Source of the DNA: Halalkalibacter wakoensis JCM 9140
GTDB lineage: Bacteria > Bacillota > Bacilli > Bacillales > Bacillaceae_D
Assembly (NCBI RefSeq): GCF_000513095.1
Contig: NZ_BAUT01000012.1
Location: 20,402 to 84,401, forward strand
Direction: 5' to 3'
Length of the DNA stretch: 64,000 nt
Positions 25,756 to 33,515 of the stretch are shown here, piece after piece (within the stretch, counting starts at the first letter, position 1; each line of letters starts with the position of its first letter). The notes below the pieces were generated by a model. It ran no database searches and was not told the DNA's origin. It worked only from the letters and a program-made list of their open reading frames with translations. The position numbers and the translations under genes are program-made.

Positions 25756-27312
25756 GTAGTTGTATAAAAAAGTCTTTTAATGCTTCCATCCGTTCATCTT
25801 CTAACTCATGGTCACTTCCTGAAACGATCATGGAAGTGATGGTATCATTTTTATGAAGGCCACCATGTTCACCACCTTCATTATGAACAGGTGCTCCTTC
25901 TGATTTAAGTGTATAGCCCGGTTTAGCTGTGACGATCATTGTTTCTGAATGACTGTTTAAGGCTTCAAATAATTGATGAAATATATCTGGATAATCGTTA
26001 TACGTAATCAATTGATTTGATTCATCTAGTTGGATGTCTGCAATCTGCTCATTTCCTTCTAGTGTCCAAGTTTGTTCATATCGATCTGACCAGTTGCCAC
26101 CTTCCTCGATGCGTAAGTAACCTTCTGTGCCAACTTGATATAGAACAAGTTCTCCTTCGTCAAGCCAAGCAAGATGATCGATTCGTTTATCTTGATTTAA
26201 TTTGCTTGCTACATCAAAGAACTGAATATCAGGAGTGATTGTATACAAATACGCTGAACGATGATTATTTGCAATTACAATGTCTCCACTACTTGGTTCA
26301 TCCATTAACGGAGCAACGTGAAATGGATCAAGCAATGGTTCTAATTCAATGGCTACTTCTTCTTTTTTTTCTTTCAGCTGATCTTGGCCATGGTCTCCCA
26401 TAATGACGAAGATGTTTTCTTCAAGAGCCTCGTCCCAACTATCGTAAGCGTTTAGAATGTTTTGCAAATACCCATCCGTTTTGGCAAAATATTCAGGGCT
26501 AACAGGTCCATTAAAATGCGCATCTTTATCATAGTCAGGAAAAAAAACCATTAAAAAATCAGGTTGCTCATTTTCTTTTATTAATTTGGCTGTAACTTCA
26601 GAAGAATAGGAATCGTTCAGTCCGAATTTTTGATAGATGCTGTCATCCAAGCTTTCTCCTTGTATTTTCTTTGGTTTCACTGCTTGACCAAAGGCAAGTA
26701 AATCAGGCCCTTTTGTTTTCATTTTATCCGGTAAATGCAACAAAGTCTTCATGTAACCGGGAACAGTAATCGGATGAGATTTCTCTCCGCGGTATACAAG
26801 TAAATTGATCGAACCACTTGTTTTTTTATTTCTTTTTTAACTTCCTCATAAATAGTGTCAACTTGAGGAGATAAATGATTTGTGTTTAAATGTACGAGTG
26901 TATTCATTAATGTATCATTAATGCCTAATTTCCAGTACTTTGATAATGTAGAACCGTAATCAACAATAACGTCTCCATCCGGATCATACCAAACCAAACC
27001 TGGGACTTGGTGCTCACCTACAGATGATCCTGTCATTAATGTACTTTCAATAGCAACGGACATAGATGGAAAAGGTGCTACGATATCATGATACACTTGT
27101 CCTCGATCAGCTAAATATGATAAGGCAGGAAGAGAGTTGTTTTCCATCCCAGCATTTAGAACAGCTTCAGTCATTGAATCAATGACGACAACGATGACAT
27201 TTTTATCTTGAGAGTCTTCAGTTGATTGAATTAAAGAAGCACCCTCGGGACGTTCTTGTTGACACCCTAGTAACATACAAGCAAGAAGGGTGTATAAGAT
27301 GATTTTTTTCAT
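25748..27312 (-). pseudogene. Alkaline phosphatase/phosphodiesterase family lipoprotein, frameshifted
   Basis: Two overlapping frames together make one protein of about 521 residues. The N-terminal part has a lipoprotein signal (TLLACMLLGC), metal site VIVVVIDSMTEAV and nucleophile region FPSMSVAIESTLMTG. The frame is lost in a run of seven A (complement of 26821-26827). One more A continues it as TSGSINLLVYRGEKSHPI, then MGDHGQDQ and GGEHGGLH, the other metal ligands. Family members are type I phosphodiesterases and nucleotide pyrophosphatases; the substrate is unknown. The protein would be anchored outside the membrane. The homopolymer location favours a base-calling indel, though slippage or phase variation cannot be excluded. 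It is 17 bp after a DUF421 gene on the same strand. Confidence 0.82.
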
Positions 27313-27329
27313 GTTTTCACCACCTACGT

Positions 27330-28010
27330 CTAGTATGTTTGAATTTCAAACCCTTTTCCTTTTTGCCAATCAGCAAAGAAAACTGCTGAAGGACCAGCGA
27401 TACCTCGTTCTAACAATTCATCTGTTAACCAGCTTTTTTGCTTATTTAACTTCATTAATCCTTCCTCAATTATCTCTCCATCAAGAATAAGTAAAACAGG
27501 AAGATAAACAGTCTTCTCAGGAACATGTAACTCATGATTAACTGGGTGATCAACCGCGTGTTTCCGCATTACGTTCACAGCTCCATTTGTTTCAAGAATT
27601 CCATACTCAACTTCACGGACAGAAAAAACACCTTTATCACGTAAGAGGTGTAATAGTTGATCCAAATCTAATTTGTTCTTTTTTAATTCCTCGTATTGAA
27701 TTTTCCCTTGAGATATGATGACGGAAGGTGTTCCTTCTAACCAAGGTCGAGATTTTCTCATTTTTTGAGTGATCATTTCGATTGTATAAATTAACGATCC
27801 CCATATGAAAACGGCATAGAGAACGTATTGAAGTCCAATATCTTTATCATAAATGGCATTTCCCACTAATTCTCCTAAAACAAGCGCAGAAATAAAATCA
27901 AAAGGTGTAAGTTGAGTAATTTGGTTTTTTCCGAGCACTTTCGTCATGACTAGTAGAGCAAAAAAACCGACAAATAGTTCTAACGTCAAGGAAACGAAGT
28001 TCGTATTCAC
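27330..28010 (-). CDS. DUF421 (YetF-type) membrane protein
   Basis: The protein has 226 residues. Three N-terminal membrane segments lie within residues 1-80 (ELFVGFFALLVMTKVLGKNQ, ISALVLGELVGNAI, YAVFIWGSLIYTI). The soluble DUF421 domain then opens with the typical WLEGTPSVIISQGKI and contains LLRDKGVFSVREVEYGILETNG. YetF-type proteins occur in the inner membrane of spores in Bacillus, where some influence wet-heat and peroxide resistance. The start is GTG (first base 28010), whose AAAGGGG ribosome binding site lies inside a 12-bp hairpin arm. It is one of three DUF421 genes here, flanking the spoVA-type operon. Confidence 0.87.
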   Translation of the reverse strand: MNTNFVSLTLELFVGFFALLVMTKVLGKNQITQLTPFDFISALVLGELVGNAIYDKDIGLQYVLYAVFIWGSLIYTIEMITQKMRKSRPWLEGTPSVIISQGKIQYEELKKNKLDLDQLLHLLRDKGVFSVREVEYGILETNGAVNVMRKHAVDHPVNHELHVPEKTVYLPVLLILDGEIIEEGLMKLNKQKSWLTDELLERGIAGPSAVFFADWQKGKGFEIQTY

Positions 28011-28018
28011 ACTGCTAC

Positions 28019-28065
28019 CCCTTTGTTCGTGATCACATTATCACTTAGTGTAAACGAACAAAGGG
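28019..28065 (-). promoter_or_regulatory. Hairpin that could hide the ribosome binding site of the DUF421 gene
   Basis: CCCTTTGTTCGT (28019-28030) and ACGAACAAAGGG (28054-28065) are perfect 12-bp complements with a 23-base loop. On the minus strand the downstream arm contains AAAGGGG, seven bases before the GTG start at 28010. The hairpin also lies four bases after the stop of the upstream gene, but no U-run follows it on that strand. Translational control fits better than termination. Confidence 0.45.
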
Positions 28066-28069
28066 ATTT

Positions 28070-28591
28070 TTATGAAAAGGAATTTAATTGTGTTAACCAC
28101 TGATCAAATTGTTGAACAAGCATTTTGGAGGAATGGTGAAGAAAACCGAGTTCTGTCTCTACTTCTTCTGGTTTGCCACGGAAGACCGTTTTAATCTTCC
28201 CGTCTTTTGTGAGCCAATGTGTTTGTAAATAGTCTTGATAAGCTGTCCAAAACTTGTGAAGAATGATTGCTTCCTCTGCGGAACAAACAGCAGAAAGTTC
28301 ACTTGAAGAGAGGTTATGGTGGCGAGGAGTATGTTCAATTGCACTTGCATGGATAACGGATTGTTGTTTAGCTACAGCTTCCCGCACTTCATATGTAAGA
28401 AGCAGCACATGTGCTCTTTTTTCTTCTAATAACTTCTTTTCGAAATATTGATGGGAAGCACTTGAATGTGCCGTGAATTGTTCGATTTTCTGATTTAACT
28501 GGTTCATGTCTTTTGTTAATTTTAGTTGATTTCGTAAGATGAAGCATAATAAAAGAAAAGTGATGAAAAACAGAATAATAAAATAAAACAT
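28070..28591 (-). CDS. Membrane-anchored protein of unknown function
   Basis: The 173-residue protein is not recognised. Residues 1-22 are one very hydrophobic segment (MFYFIILFFITFLLLCFILR). A likely coiled coil (QLKLTKDMNQLNQKIEQFT) and a cytoplasmic helical domain rich in Glu, His and Ala follow. The ATG whose first base is 28591 comes seven bases after AGGAGG; a longer in-frame start at 28630 lacks a ribosome binding site. It is upstream of, and probably co-transcribed with, the DUF421 gene at 27330, with a hairpin between them. It diverges from the spoVA-type operon, sharing a 157-bp promoter region with it. A spore-related role is only suggested by position. Confidence 0.65.
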   Translation of the reverse strand: MFYFIILFFITFLLLCFILRNQLKLTKDMNQLNQKIEQFTAHSSASHQYFEKKLLEEKRAHVLLLTYEVREAVAKQQSVIHASAIEHTPRHHNLSSSELSAVCSAEEAIILHKFWTAYQDYLQTHWLTKDGKIKTVFRGKPEEVETELGFLHHSSKMLVQQFDQWLTQLNSFS

Positions 28592-28662
28592 GCAATTGCC
28601 TCCTGACTTAATAAATACAGTGTAGCACAAAAATAATTGTCTCCTTTACATAAATTTGTTTG

Positions 28663-28691
28663 TCATATCCCTTGAGGAAAATCCTATGCTA
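28663..28691 (+). promoter_or_regulatory. Weak sigma-G-like promoter for the spoVA-type operon
   Basis: TCATA (28663-28667), a 17-bp spacer and TATGCTA (28685-28691) partly fit the forespore sigma-G pattern (GHATR and CATWMTA). The B. subtilis spoVA operon is sigma-G controlled. The match is imperfect: 5 of 7 in the -10. Confidence 0.35.
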
Positions 28692-28748
28692 AACGTTGAA
28701 GGGAATTCTCTTCAGTTAGTTGACACGAATCTTAGGAGGAAATAAAAC

Positions 28749-28952
28749 ATGACAGTAGCAGTTAAATTTAAACAAACTTTAGCAGGATTAAAAAGTGCCC
28801 AGGCAAGCCTTGAAACATTTGCGTTAGATACGGAAAATCAACAAGCAAAACAACTTTTTCAACAAGCTGCGCAACAAACACAAACGGTTATTGATGGGTT
28901 AGAGCCTCGCTTTCAACAAATTATAGAAGAAGAACCTCAATATAAGCAATAA
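28749..28952 (+). CDS. DUF1657 protein, first gene of a spoVA-2mob-like operon
   Basis: This 67-residue helical protein contains LKSAQASLETFALDTEN followed by QQAKQLFQQAAQQTQTVIDG, the DUF1657 pattern. Similar segments recur in the 68-residue protein at 31542 and at the C-terminus of the DUF421 fusion at 31764. In the published spoVA-2mob operon a DUF1657 gene comes first, as here. Its function is unknown; forespore expression is expected. The ATG follows TTAGGAGGAAATAAAAC, a very strong site. A gap of 276 bp with a long inverted repeat separates it from the next gene. Confidence 0.88.
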   Translation: MTVAVKFKQTLAGLKSAQASLETFALDTENQQAKQLFQQAAQQTQTVIDGLEPRFQQIIEEEPQYKQ

Positions 28953-29148
28953 AGGAAGCACTGACAAAAATTACTTCTCATAGATGAACGGTAATTAACT
29001 TAATCTAACAGTAATATCTCAGGAGGAGCTCTTCATACAGTAGCTTACTAAATATATGCTGTTAAGGTGAAGAAGTATCAGACCAGACTATTGTAGATGG
29101 AGTAAGCCAAGACTCCTACAAAAACTATGAGTAAGACAAAAACGTCAT

Positions 29149-29196
29149 ACTGTCTCAAGTAAGCCCTACTAATCGTAGGTTCTTACTTGAGACAGT
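29149..29196. repeat. Long perfect hairpin inside the spoVA-type operon
   Basis: ACTGTCTCAAGTAAG (29149-29163) and CTTACTTGAGACAGT (29182-29196) are perfect complements. An inner CCTAC/GTAGG pair (29165-29169, 29175-29179) extends the stem. No T-run follows, so it is not a normal terminator. It could stabilise an mRNA end, attenuate expression between genes one and two, or be the footprint of a past insertion. The rest of the gap 28953-29228 shows no ORF with a ribosome binding site. Confidence 0.7.
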
Positions 29197-29228
29197 TCCT
29201 ATCTACATAGAAAAGGGGAGACTTAAAA

Positions 29229-29669
29229 ATGAGAATGACAAAAGCAGGTATTTTCTTTTTATGTATCATACTAACTGGGTGTCAGAACTTAACGGGTGCC
29301 ACACCAGACGTAAAACCAATGACTTTGTCATCCAATGCAGTTGTTGAACAAGATCAAGCCGATGAAGCCAAGGAAATTGTTTTATCAATGGAAGAAGTTG
29401 TTGAGATAAAAGGTGTATCCAATAATGATAATCGTATTTATCTAGCTCCTAGGGTCAAACATTTTGATCGCTTTCGTTTAAAAGAAATTCGAAAATCTGG
29501 TTATGATTCCGTAAAAAAACGTTTTCCAGAAGCAACCGTATTTTTATCAACCGACCAGAAAATCTATATGGAATTAGAAAAGTTAGAGACTGAGCTAAAA
29601 AACCAAACCATTAGTGAAGAACGTCTAAATAAACGATTAACCAAACTAGAAGAAATGATGAGAGGCTAA
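29229..29669 (+). CDS. YhcN/YlaJ family sporulation lipoprotein
   Basis: The protein has 146 residues. A lipoprotein signal ends in CIILTGC (Cys18). The mature part contains EIVLSMEEVVEIKGVSNNDN, RIYLAPRVKHFDRFRLKEI and the positively charged KEIRKSGYDSVKKRFPEAT, then STDQKIYMELEKL. This is the arrangement of YhcN/YlaJ proteins, which localise to the spore inner membrane. Members are second in the spoVA-2mob operon, as here. ATG 29229 follows AAAAGGGGAGACTTAAAA. It is shorter than some relatives but shows no sign of truncation. Confidence 0.87.
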   Translation: MRMTKAGIFFLCIILTGCQNLTGATPDVKPMTLSSNAVVEQDQADEAKEIVLSMEEVVEIKGVSNNDNRIYLAPRVKHFDRFRLKEIRKSGYDSVKKRFPEATVFLSTDQKIYMELEKLETELKNQTISEERLNKRLTKLEEMMRG

Positions 29670-29685
29670 AAGGGGTGAAACATTT

Positions 29686-30164
29686 ATGTCATCTAGCAAA
29701 CAAAAAAATTTGACACCAGCTCAAAAAAAATACCAACAATTAGAAAAGAAACATGAAATAAAAAGACCAGTTGTGAAAAATTGCTTTAAAGCTTTTTTAG
29801 TGGGTGGGTTTATTTGTTTAATTGGACAAGGTCTTCATGTGTTTTATTATACTTTTTTTGATTTTACGCAACGAACAGCTGGGGATCCTACTGTAGCAAC
29901 ATTAATTTTTATTGCAGTTTTGCTTACGGGCTTTGGGGTTTATGATCATTTTGGGCAATTTGCTGGCGCTGGAACAGCTGTACCGTAACGGGATTTGCCA
30001 ATTCGGTTGCATCGGCGGCCATTGAACATCGAACGGAAGGATATGTTTTAGGGGTTGGGGGAAATATTTTTAAACTTGCTGGTTCAGTCATTGTATTTGG
30101 TACAGTAGCCGCCTTCATTATTGCGCTTATTAAAACGATTCTCATCAATTGGGGAGGGTTGTAA
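29686..30164 (+). pseudogene. spoVAC: Stage V sporulation protein AC, frameshifted
   Basis: SpoVAC is a membrane protein of the SpoVA channel that moves dipicolinic acid in sporulation and germination. Bases 29686-29985 encode the N-terminal two-thirds (NCFKAFLVGGFICLIGQGLH, DHFGQFAGAGTAVP) and stop at TAA. The correct continuation, VTGFANSVASAAIEHRTEGY to IIALIKTILINWGGL, is in the next frame and ends at 30164. One base is missing in the CC at 29983-29984 (probably CCC). The restored product is about 159 residues, normal for SpoVAC. The stop is one base before spoVAD, so coupling is otherwise intact. A sequencing indel is the simplest explanation; a real mutation would disable this operon. 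Confidence 0.87.
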
Positions 30165-30165
30165 G

Positions 30166-31182
30166 ATGTTACAAGGTCACCAAACGTGGAAGTTTGAAAA
30201 CAAACCGGTTATTGTATCGACAGGAACTGTCGGTGGTCCGTTTGAAGCAAAAGGGCAATTAACGGAAGACTTCGATTTACTTCATGATGATTTATGGATG
30301 GGGCAAGATTCATATGAAAAAGCTCAAAAAGTCTTAATTGAAGAATCAATTTCTAAAGCGATTGAAAAAGCAGAACTTCGTAACGAGGATATACAATTTA
30401 TGTTTGCGGGAGATCTGATTAATCAAATTACTCCTTCTAGTTTTGCTGGGCGAACACTAGCTATTCCCTATTTAGGGTTGTTTGGTGCTTGCTCGACTTC
30501 GATGGAAGGGTTAGCGTTAGCATCATTCATTGTAAATGCGAAAGGAGCTGAGCGTATTATTGCTGCATCATCCAGCCACAATGCAGCGACAGAAAAGCAG
30601 TTCAGATATCCAACTGAATATGGAGGACAAAAACCACCAACTGCTCAATGGACGGTTACTGCAGCAGGAGCAGCATTAGTATGTAACGAAGGTGATGGAC
30701 CAGTAGTAACATCAGCGACAATTGGAAAGGTCATTGATATGGGTTTATCTGATCCGTTTAATATGGGTGGAGCCATGGCACCAGCGGCAGCTGATACCAT
30801 TGTTTCTCACTTCAGAGATTTAGATTTACCCGCCGATCACTATGATTTGGTTGTAACAGGAGACCTGGCGAAAATTGGGTTACCAACAGCAAAAGATTTA
30901 ATAGAACAAAAAGGGTTAGTGTTACCTGAAGGAACGTTTCAGGATTGTGGCTTGATGATATATAAGGACAATCAGCCGGTTTTAGCCGGTGCAAGCGGGG
31001 CAGGATGTTCTGCGTCTGTCACTTACGGTCATCTATTAAATCGAATAAAAAAAGGGGAATTGAAACGAATACTAGTTGTGGCAACGGGAGCATTGTTATC
31101 ACCAATGTCTTTTCAACAAAAAGAAACAATTCCATGTATTGCTCATGCCGTTTCTATTGAGGCTGGAGGTGAATCCCTTTGA
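30166..31182 (+). CDS. spoVAD: Stage V sporulation protein AD
   Basis: The 338-residue protein has the thiolase-like fold typical of SpoVAD. It includes [40 protein letters not shown] (the thiolase-Cys region), [20 protein letters not shown] and [17 protein letters not shown]. SpoVAD binds dipicolinic acid and is part of the SpoVA complex in the spore inner membrane. ATG 30166 follows GGGGAGGGTTG, overlapping the end of spoVAC by spacing only. The last codons overlap the next gene by a TTGA junction. It is the best-conserved member of this operon. Confidence 0.95.
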   Translation: MLQGHQTWKFENKPVIVSTGTVGGPFEAKGQLTEDFDLLHDDLWMGQDSYEKAQKVLIEESISKAIEKAELRNEDIQFMFAGDLINQITPSSFAGRTLAIPYLGLFGACSTSMEGLALASFIVNAKGAERIIAASSSHNAATEKQFRYPTEYGGQKPPTAQWTVTAAGAALVCNEGDGPVVTSATIGKVIDMGLSDPFNMGGAMAPAAADTIVSHFRDLDLPADHYDLVVTGDLAKIGLPTAKDLIEQKGLVLPEGTFQDCGLMIYKDNQPVLAGASGAGCSASVTYGHLLNRIKKGELKRILVVATGALLSPMSFQQKETIPCIAHAVSIEAGGESL

Positions 31183-31529
31183 TTTTTATTAGTGCTTTTG
31201 TTGTAGGTGGACTTATTTGCGTCATTGGTCAAATTTTAATGGACGTTTTTAAACTTACCCCTGCGCATACGATGAGTACGCTAGTTGTTTCGGGGGCTGT
31301 TCTAGACGGAATTGGTTTATATGAACCCTTGATTGATTTTGCAGGTGCTGGAGCTACGGTCCCTATTACAAGTTTTGGTAACGCACTCGTACATGGTGCG
31401 ATGGCTGAAGCTGAGCAAAGTGGAATCATTGGCGTATTAACAGGAATTTTTGAAGTAACAAGTGCGGGGATCTCAGCGGCAATTATTTTTGGTTTTCTCG
31501 CTTCACTTGTATTTAAATCAAAAGGATAA
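31179..31529 (+). CDS. spoVAE: Stage V sporulation protein AE (SpoVAEb type)
   Basis: The 116-residue membrane protein has three to four segments. It begins [20 protein letters not shown], then [20 protein letters not shown] and ends [18 protein letters not shown]. It resembles SpoVAC in fold and is the SpoVAEb type without the extra soluble SpoVAEa domain, as in spoVA-2mob operons. The TTG start at 31179 overlaps the spoVAD stop (TTGA). The ribosome binding site GGAGGTGA lies inside spoVAD, so the two genes are translationally coupled. Confidence 0.92.
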   Translation: MIFISAFVVGGLICVIGQILMDVFKLTPAHTMSTLVVSGAVLDGIGLYEPLIDFAGAGATVPITSFGNALVHGAMAEAEQSGIIGVLTGIFEVTSAGISAAIIFGFLASLVFKSKG

Positions 31530-31541
31530 GGAGATAGAATC

Positions 31542-31748
31542 ATGACTGTTGGCAGCAAAATACAAGGTTTACTTACCTCACTTCAATCAATCGATGCAAC
31601 TTTAACATCTCTAGCTCTAAAAACGAAGGAACCGAAAGCACGTGAAGCTTTTCACCAAGGAGCTCTAAAAACGAGGACGGTTATTCAAGAAATTCAGAAA
31701 AGAAAAGGTCAAATTGAGTTTGAAGAACCGACATATCAACAAACGTAG
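31542..31748 (+). CDS. DUF1657 protein, second copy
   Basis: This 68-residue helical protein has LLTSLQSIDATLTSLALKTK followed by EPKAREAFHQGALKTRTVI, aligning with the DUF1657 protein at 28749. It lacks the more exact LxxFALDTEN core shared by the other two copies. A DUF1657 gene in this place, after spoVAE and before the DUF421 fusion, matches the spoVA-2mob gene order. AAGGAGATAGAATC precedes the ATG. Function unknown. Confidence 0.85.
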   Translation: MTVGSKIQGLLTSLQSIDATLTSLALKTKEPKAREAFHQGALKTRTVIQEIQKRKGQIEFEEPTYQQT

Positions 31749-31763
31749 AAGGGAGGATCTATC

Positions 31764-32627
31764 ATGATGGGATGGGTTGAGGTTGCCTTAAGAAGTTTTG
31801 TTGGTTTTATTATTCTCATTGCAATCGCGAGAGTCTATGTTAGGAAACCAATTGGGGAAACCTCACACTTAGAGTTTGGATTAATCGCTACAGTTGCCAT
31901 TATATTAGGTGTGGGTTCCATTCAACTTGCCGTTCCTCCAGCTTATTTACTTGTTGCAATCGTTATATGGGCTGGTGGTGCCATTGGAATTTCTCTATTT
32001 AGCTTAAATAATGCCTCTTTTCGCGCCGCTATTTATGGAAAAGGAATTCCAATTATGAAAGATGGGAAAATACTCGAGGATAACATGAAAAAACAGCATA
32101 TAACTACTGATGAGTTGTTACGAAAGCTAAGAGGAAAGCAAGTGTTCCAAGTAGCGGATGTAGAATTTGCTGTGCTTGAAGGCAATGGAGAGCTGAACGT
32201 ATTGCTAAAAAAAGAACAGCAACCGATTACGGCTAAAATGCTTGATCATCAAGTAGCACCAGCAAAGGAACCAGAGACCGTCATTATGGATGGGAAGGTA
32301 CTGAATGAACCATTAGCAACTAGAGGACTAAATCAAGAATGGTTAAAATCGGAACTAGAAAAAATGAATGCAACGGTGGAGAATGTATTTATGGCTCAAA
32401 TTGATGAATATGGCCAATTAACCATTGATCTTTTCAATGATGTAATGCAAGTTCCCCAACCTACTGAGCTTCCGATGCTTGAAGCAAACTTAAAAAGTGT
32501 AATTGCAGAGTTGGAATCATTTGCATTAGATACAGAAAATCCCCAAGCAAAACAGAGTTATAAATGGTGTGCAGAGCAAATGACCCATGTACATGACAAT
32601 GTTGCTCCTTTTACAAAAGGATCGTAA
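31764..32627 (+). CDS. DUF421-DUF1657 fusion protein (2Duf homologue)
   Basis: The protein has 287 residues. Three membrane segments lie in the N-terminal part (residues about 5-80). The soluble DUF421 domain has IYGKGIPIMKDGKILEDN, LLRKLRGKQVFQVADVEFAV and EPETVIMDGKVLNEPL. A C-terminal DUF1657 segment follows (about 235-283), with LESFALDTENPQAKQSY, nearly the same as in the protein at 28749. The domain pair and position identify it with 2Duf of the spoVA-2mob operon. That protein has been reported to sit in the spore inner membrane and raise wet-heat and oxidant resistance. AGGGAGGATCTATC precedes ATG 31764. It converges with another DUF421 gene one base away. Confidence 0.9.
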   Translation: MMGWVEVALRSFVGFIILIAIARVYVRKPIGETSHLEFGLIATVAIILGVGSIQLAVPPAYLLVAIVIWAGGAIGISLFSLNNASFRAAIYGKGIPIMKDGKILEDNMKKQHITTDELLRKLRGKQVFQVADVEFAVLEGNGELNVLLKKEQQPITAKMLDHQVAPAKEPETVIMDGKVLNEPLATRGLNQEWLKSELEKMNATVENVFMAQIDEYGQLTIDLFNDVMQVPQPTELPMLEANLKSVIAELESFALDTENPQAKQSYKWCAEQMTHVHDNVAPFTKGS

Positions 32628-32628
32628 A

Positions 32629-33342
32629 TTAATGTTGAATTCTTTGATGTTTTTCATCTTTATAAGTAAAAGCAAGATGAAGCTTGCCCTCTTCATCCAT
32701 TGTACAAAGAAAAATATTCTCAATACGAATGACCCCTTCGTTGTGCAAACGCTCGCGAAGGGTTTCGCTTGTTAACTGTACTTCTTTTAAAATTTCCTCT
32801 TGAATGACGCCCTCAATAATAACGGGATAGGACATTCCGCTACCTTTCTTTGTTAGCCCTAAGTCTTCTAGTGATGGACTTGATTTTTCAGGTAATTTTT
32901 GCACTGTTAGTTCGCCGTTTGCTTCAATGACAGCCAACCTTACTTCATTTATATCAAAGATATTTTTTTGGCGCAGCATTTGAAGGATATTATCAACAGT
33001 AAATTGAATCGTTTGCAGATTATCGACTAACATTTTTCCATCTTTTATGACCACAAGCGGTTCGAACGTAATTAGTTTTCCGAATTTACGTTTTTTAAAG
33101 GAAAATGTGGCCAGTAACTTTTGTAAAAAAGCAATAGCGACAATGGCAAAAGCCGTATGTATATGACTAACAGAAGGGTCTGCTAAATCGGCTCCAGTCA
33201 CATTGGCTAATATAGCAATGATCAAAAAATCAAAGACAGGCATCTGTCCAATTGACCGTTTTCCCATGTATAAAGTCATTAAAAGTAAAAGCGGCAAGAT
33301 AGTAACGATTCGGCCCAGAACACTGAGTAGATCAAGTAACAT
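32629..33342 (-). CDS. DUF421 (YetF-type) membrane protein
   Basis: The protein has 237 residues. N-terminal membrane segments (VTILPLLLLMTLYMGKRSIG, FDFLIIAILANVTGADLA, AFAIVAIAFLQKLLATF) precede the soluble domain, which contains LITFEPLVVIKDGKMLVDNL and MLRQKNIFDINEVRLAVIEA. It differs clearly from the other two DUF421 proteins and lacks the DUF1657 tail. The ATG follows GGAGGAAGAGCTTATC. Its 3' end lies one base from the end of the 2Duf-like gene, with no terminator between them. It diverges from dacB. Spore membrane location is inferred from family and context. Confidence 0.86.
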   Translation of the reverse strand: MLLDLLSVLGRIVTILPLLLLMTLYMGKRSIGQMPVFDFLIIAILANVTGADLADPSVSHIHTAFAIVAIAFLQKLLATFSFKKRKFGKLITFEPLVVIKDGKMLVDNLQTIQFTVDNILQMLRQKNIFDINEVRLAVIEANGELTVQKLPEKSSPSLEDLGLTKKGSGMSYPVIIEGVIQEEILKEVQLTSETLRERLHNEGVIRIENIFLCTMDEEGKLHLAFTYKDEKHQRIQH

Positions 33343-33402
33343 GATAAGCTCTTCCTCCTCTTCCTCATTGCCATTATTCTCCTATTTTTAATAAGATAAA
33401 CT

Positions 33403-33431
33403 GTCATATCATTGGTTGTCCTGCATAGACT
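33403..33431 (+). promoter_or_regulatory. Sigma-E promoter of dacB-spmA-spmB
   Basis: GTCATATC (33403-33410), a 13-bp spacer and CATAGACT (33424-33431) fit the mother-cell sigma-E consensus (GKMATATW, CATANNNT) almost perfectly. B. subtilis dacB is known to be sigma-E controlled. The -10 lies 84 bp before the dacB ATG. Confidence 0.82.
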
Positions 33432-33515
33432 TGGCTAATAAGAGAAGAAAAAAGACAGGCGCATAACGTGTGTGCATCAGGAGTTTACATTAATGAGACA
33501 GGACGGGGATCGAAA

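Noticed and set aside
26749..27312. Two separate phosphodiesterase-type genes instead of one broken gene
   Set aside because: The downstream frame continues upstream as sensible protein to the A7 run and lacks its own start signal; one frameshifted gene explains all.
28953..29228. Decayed gene between the DUF1657 and YhcN-type genes
   Set aside because: AGGAGGAG near 29023 looks like a ribosome binding site, but no start codon with an open frame follows; only the long hairpin is clear.
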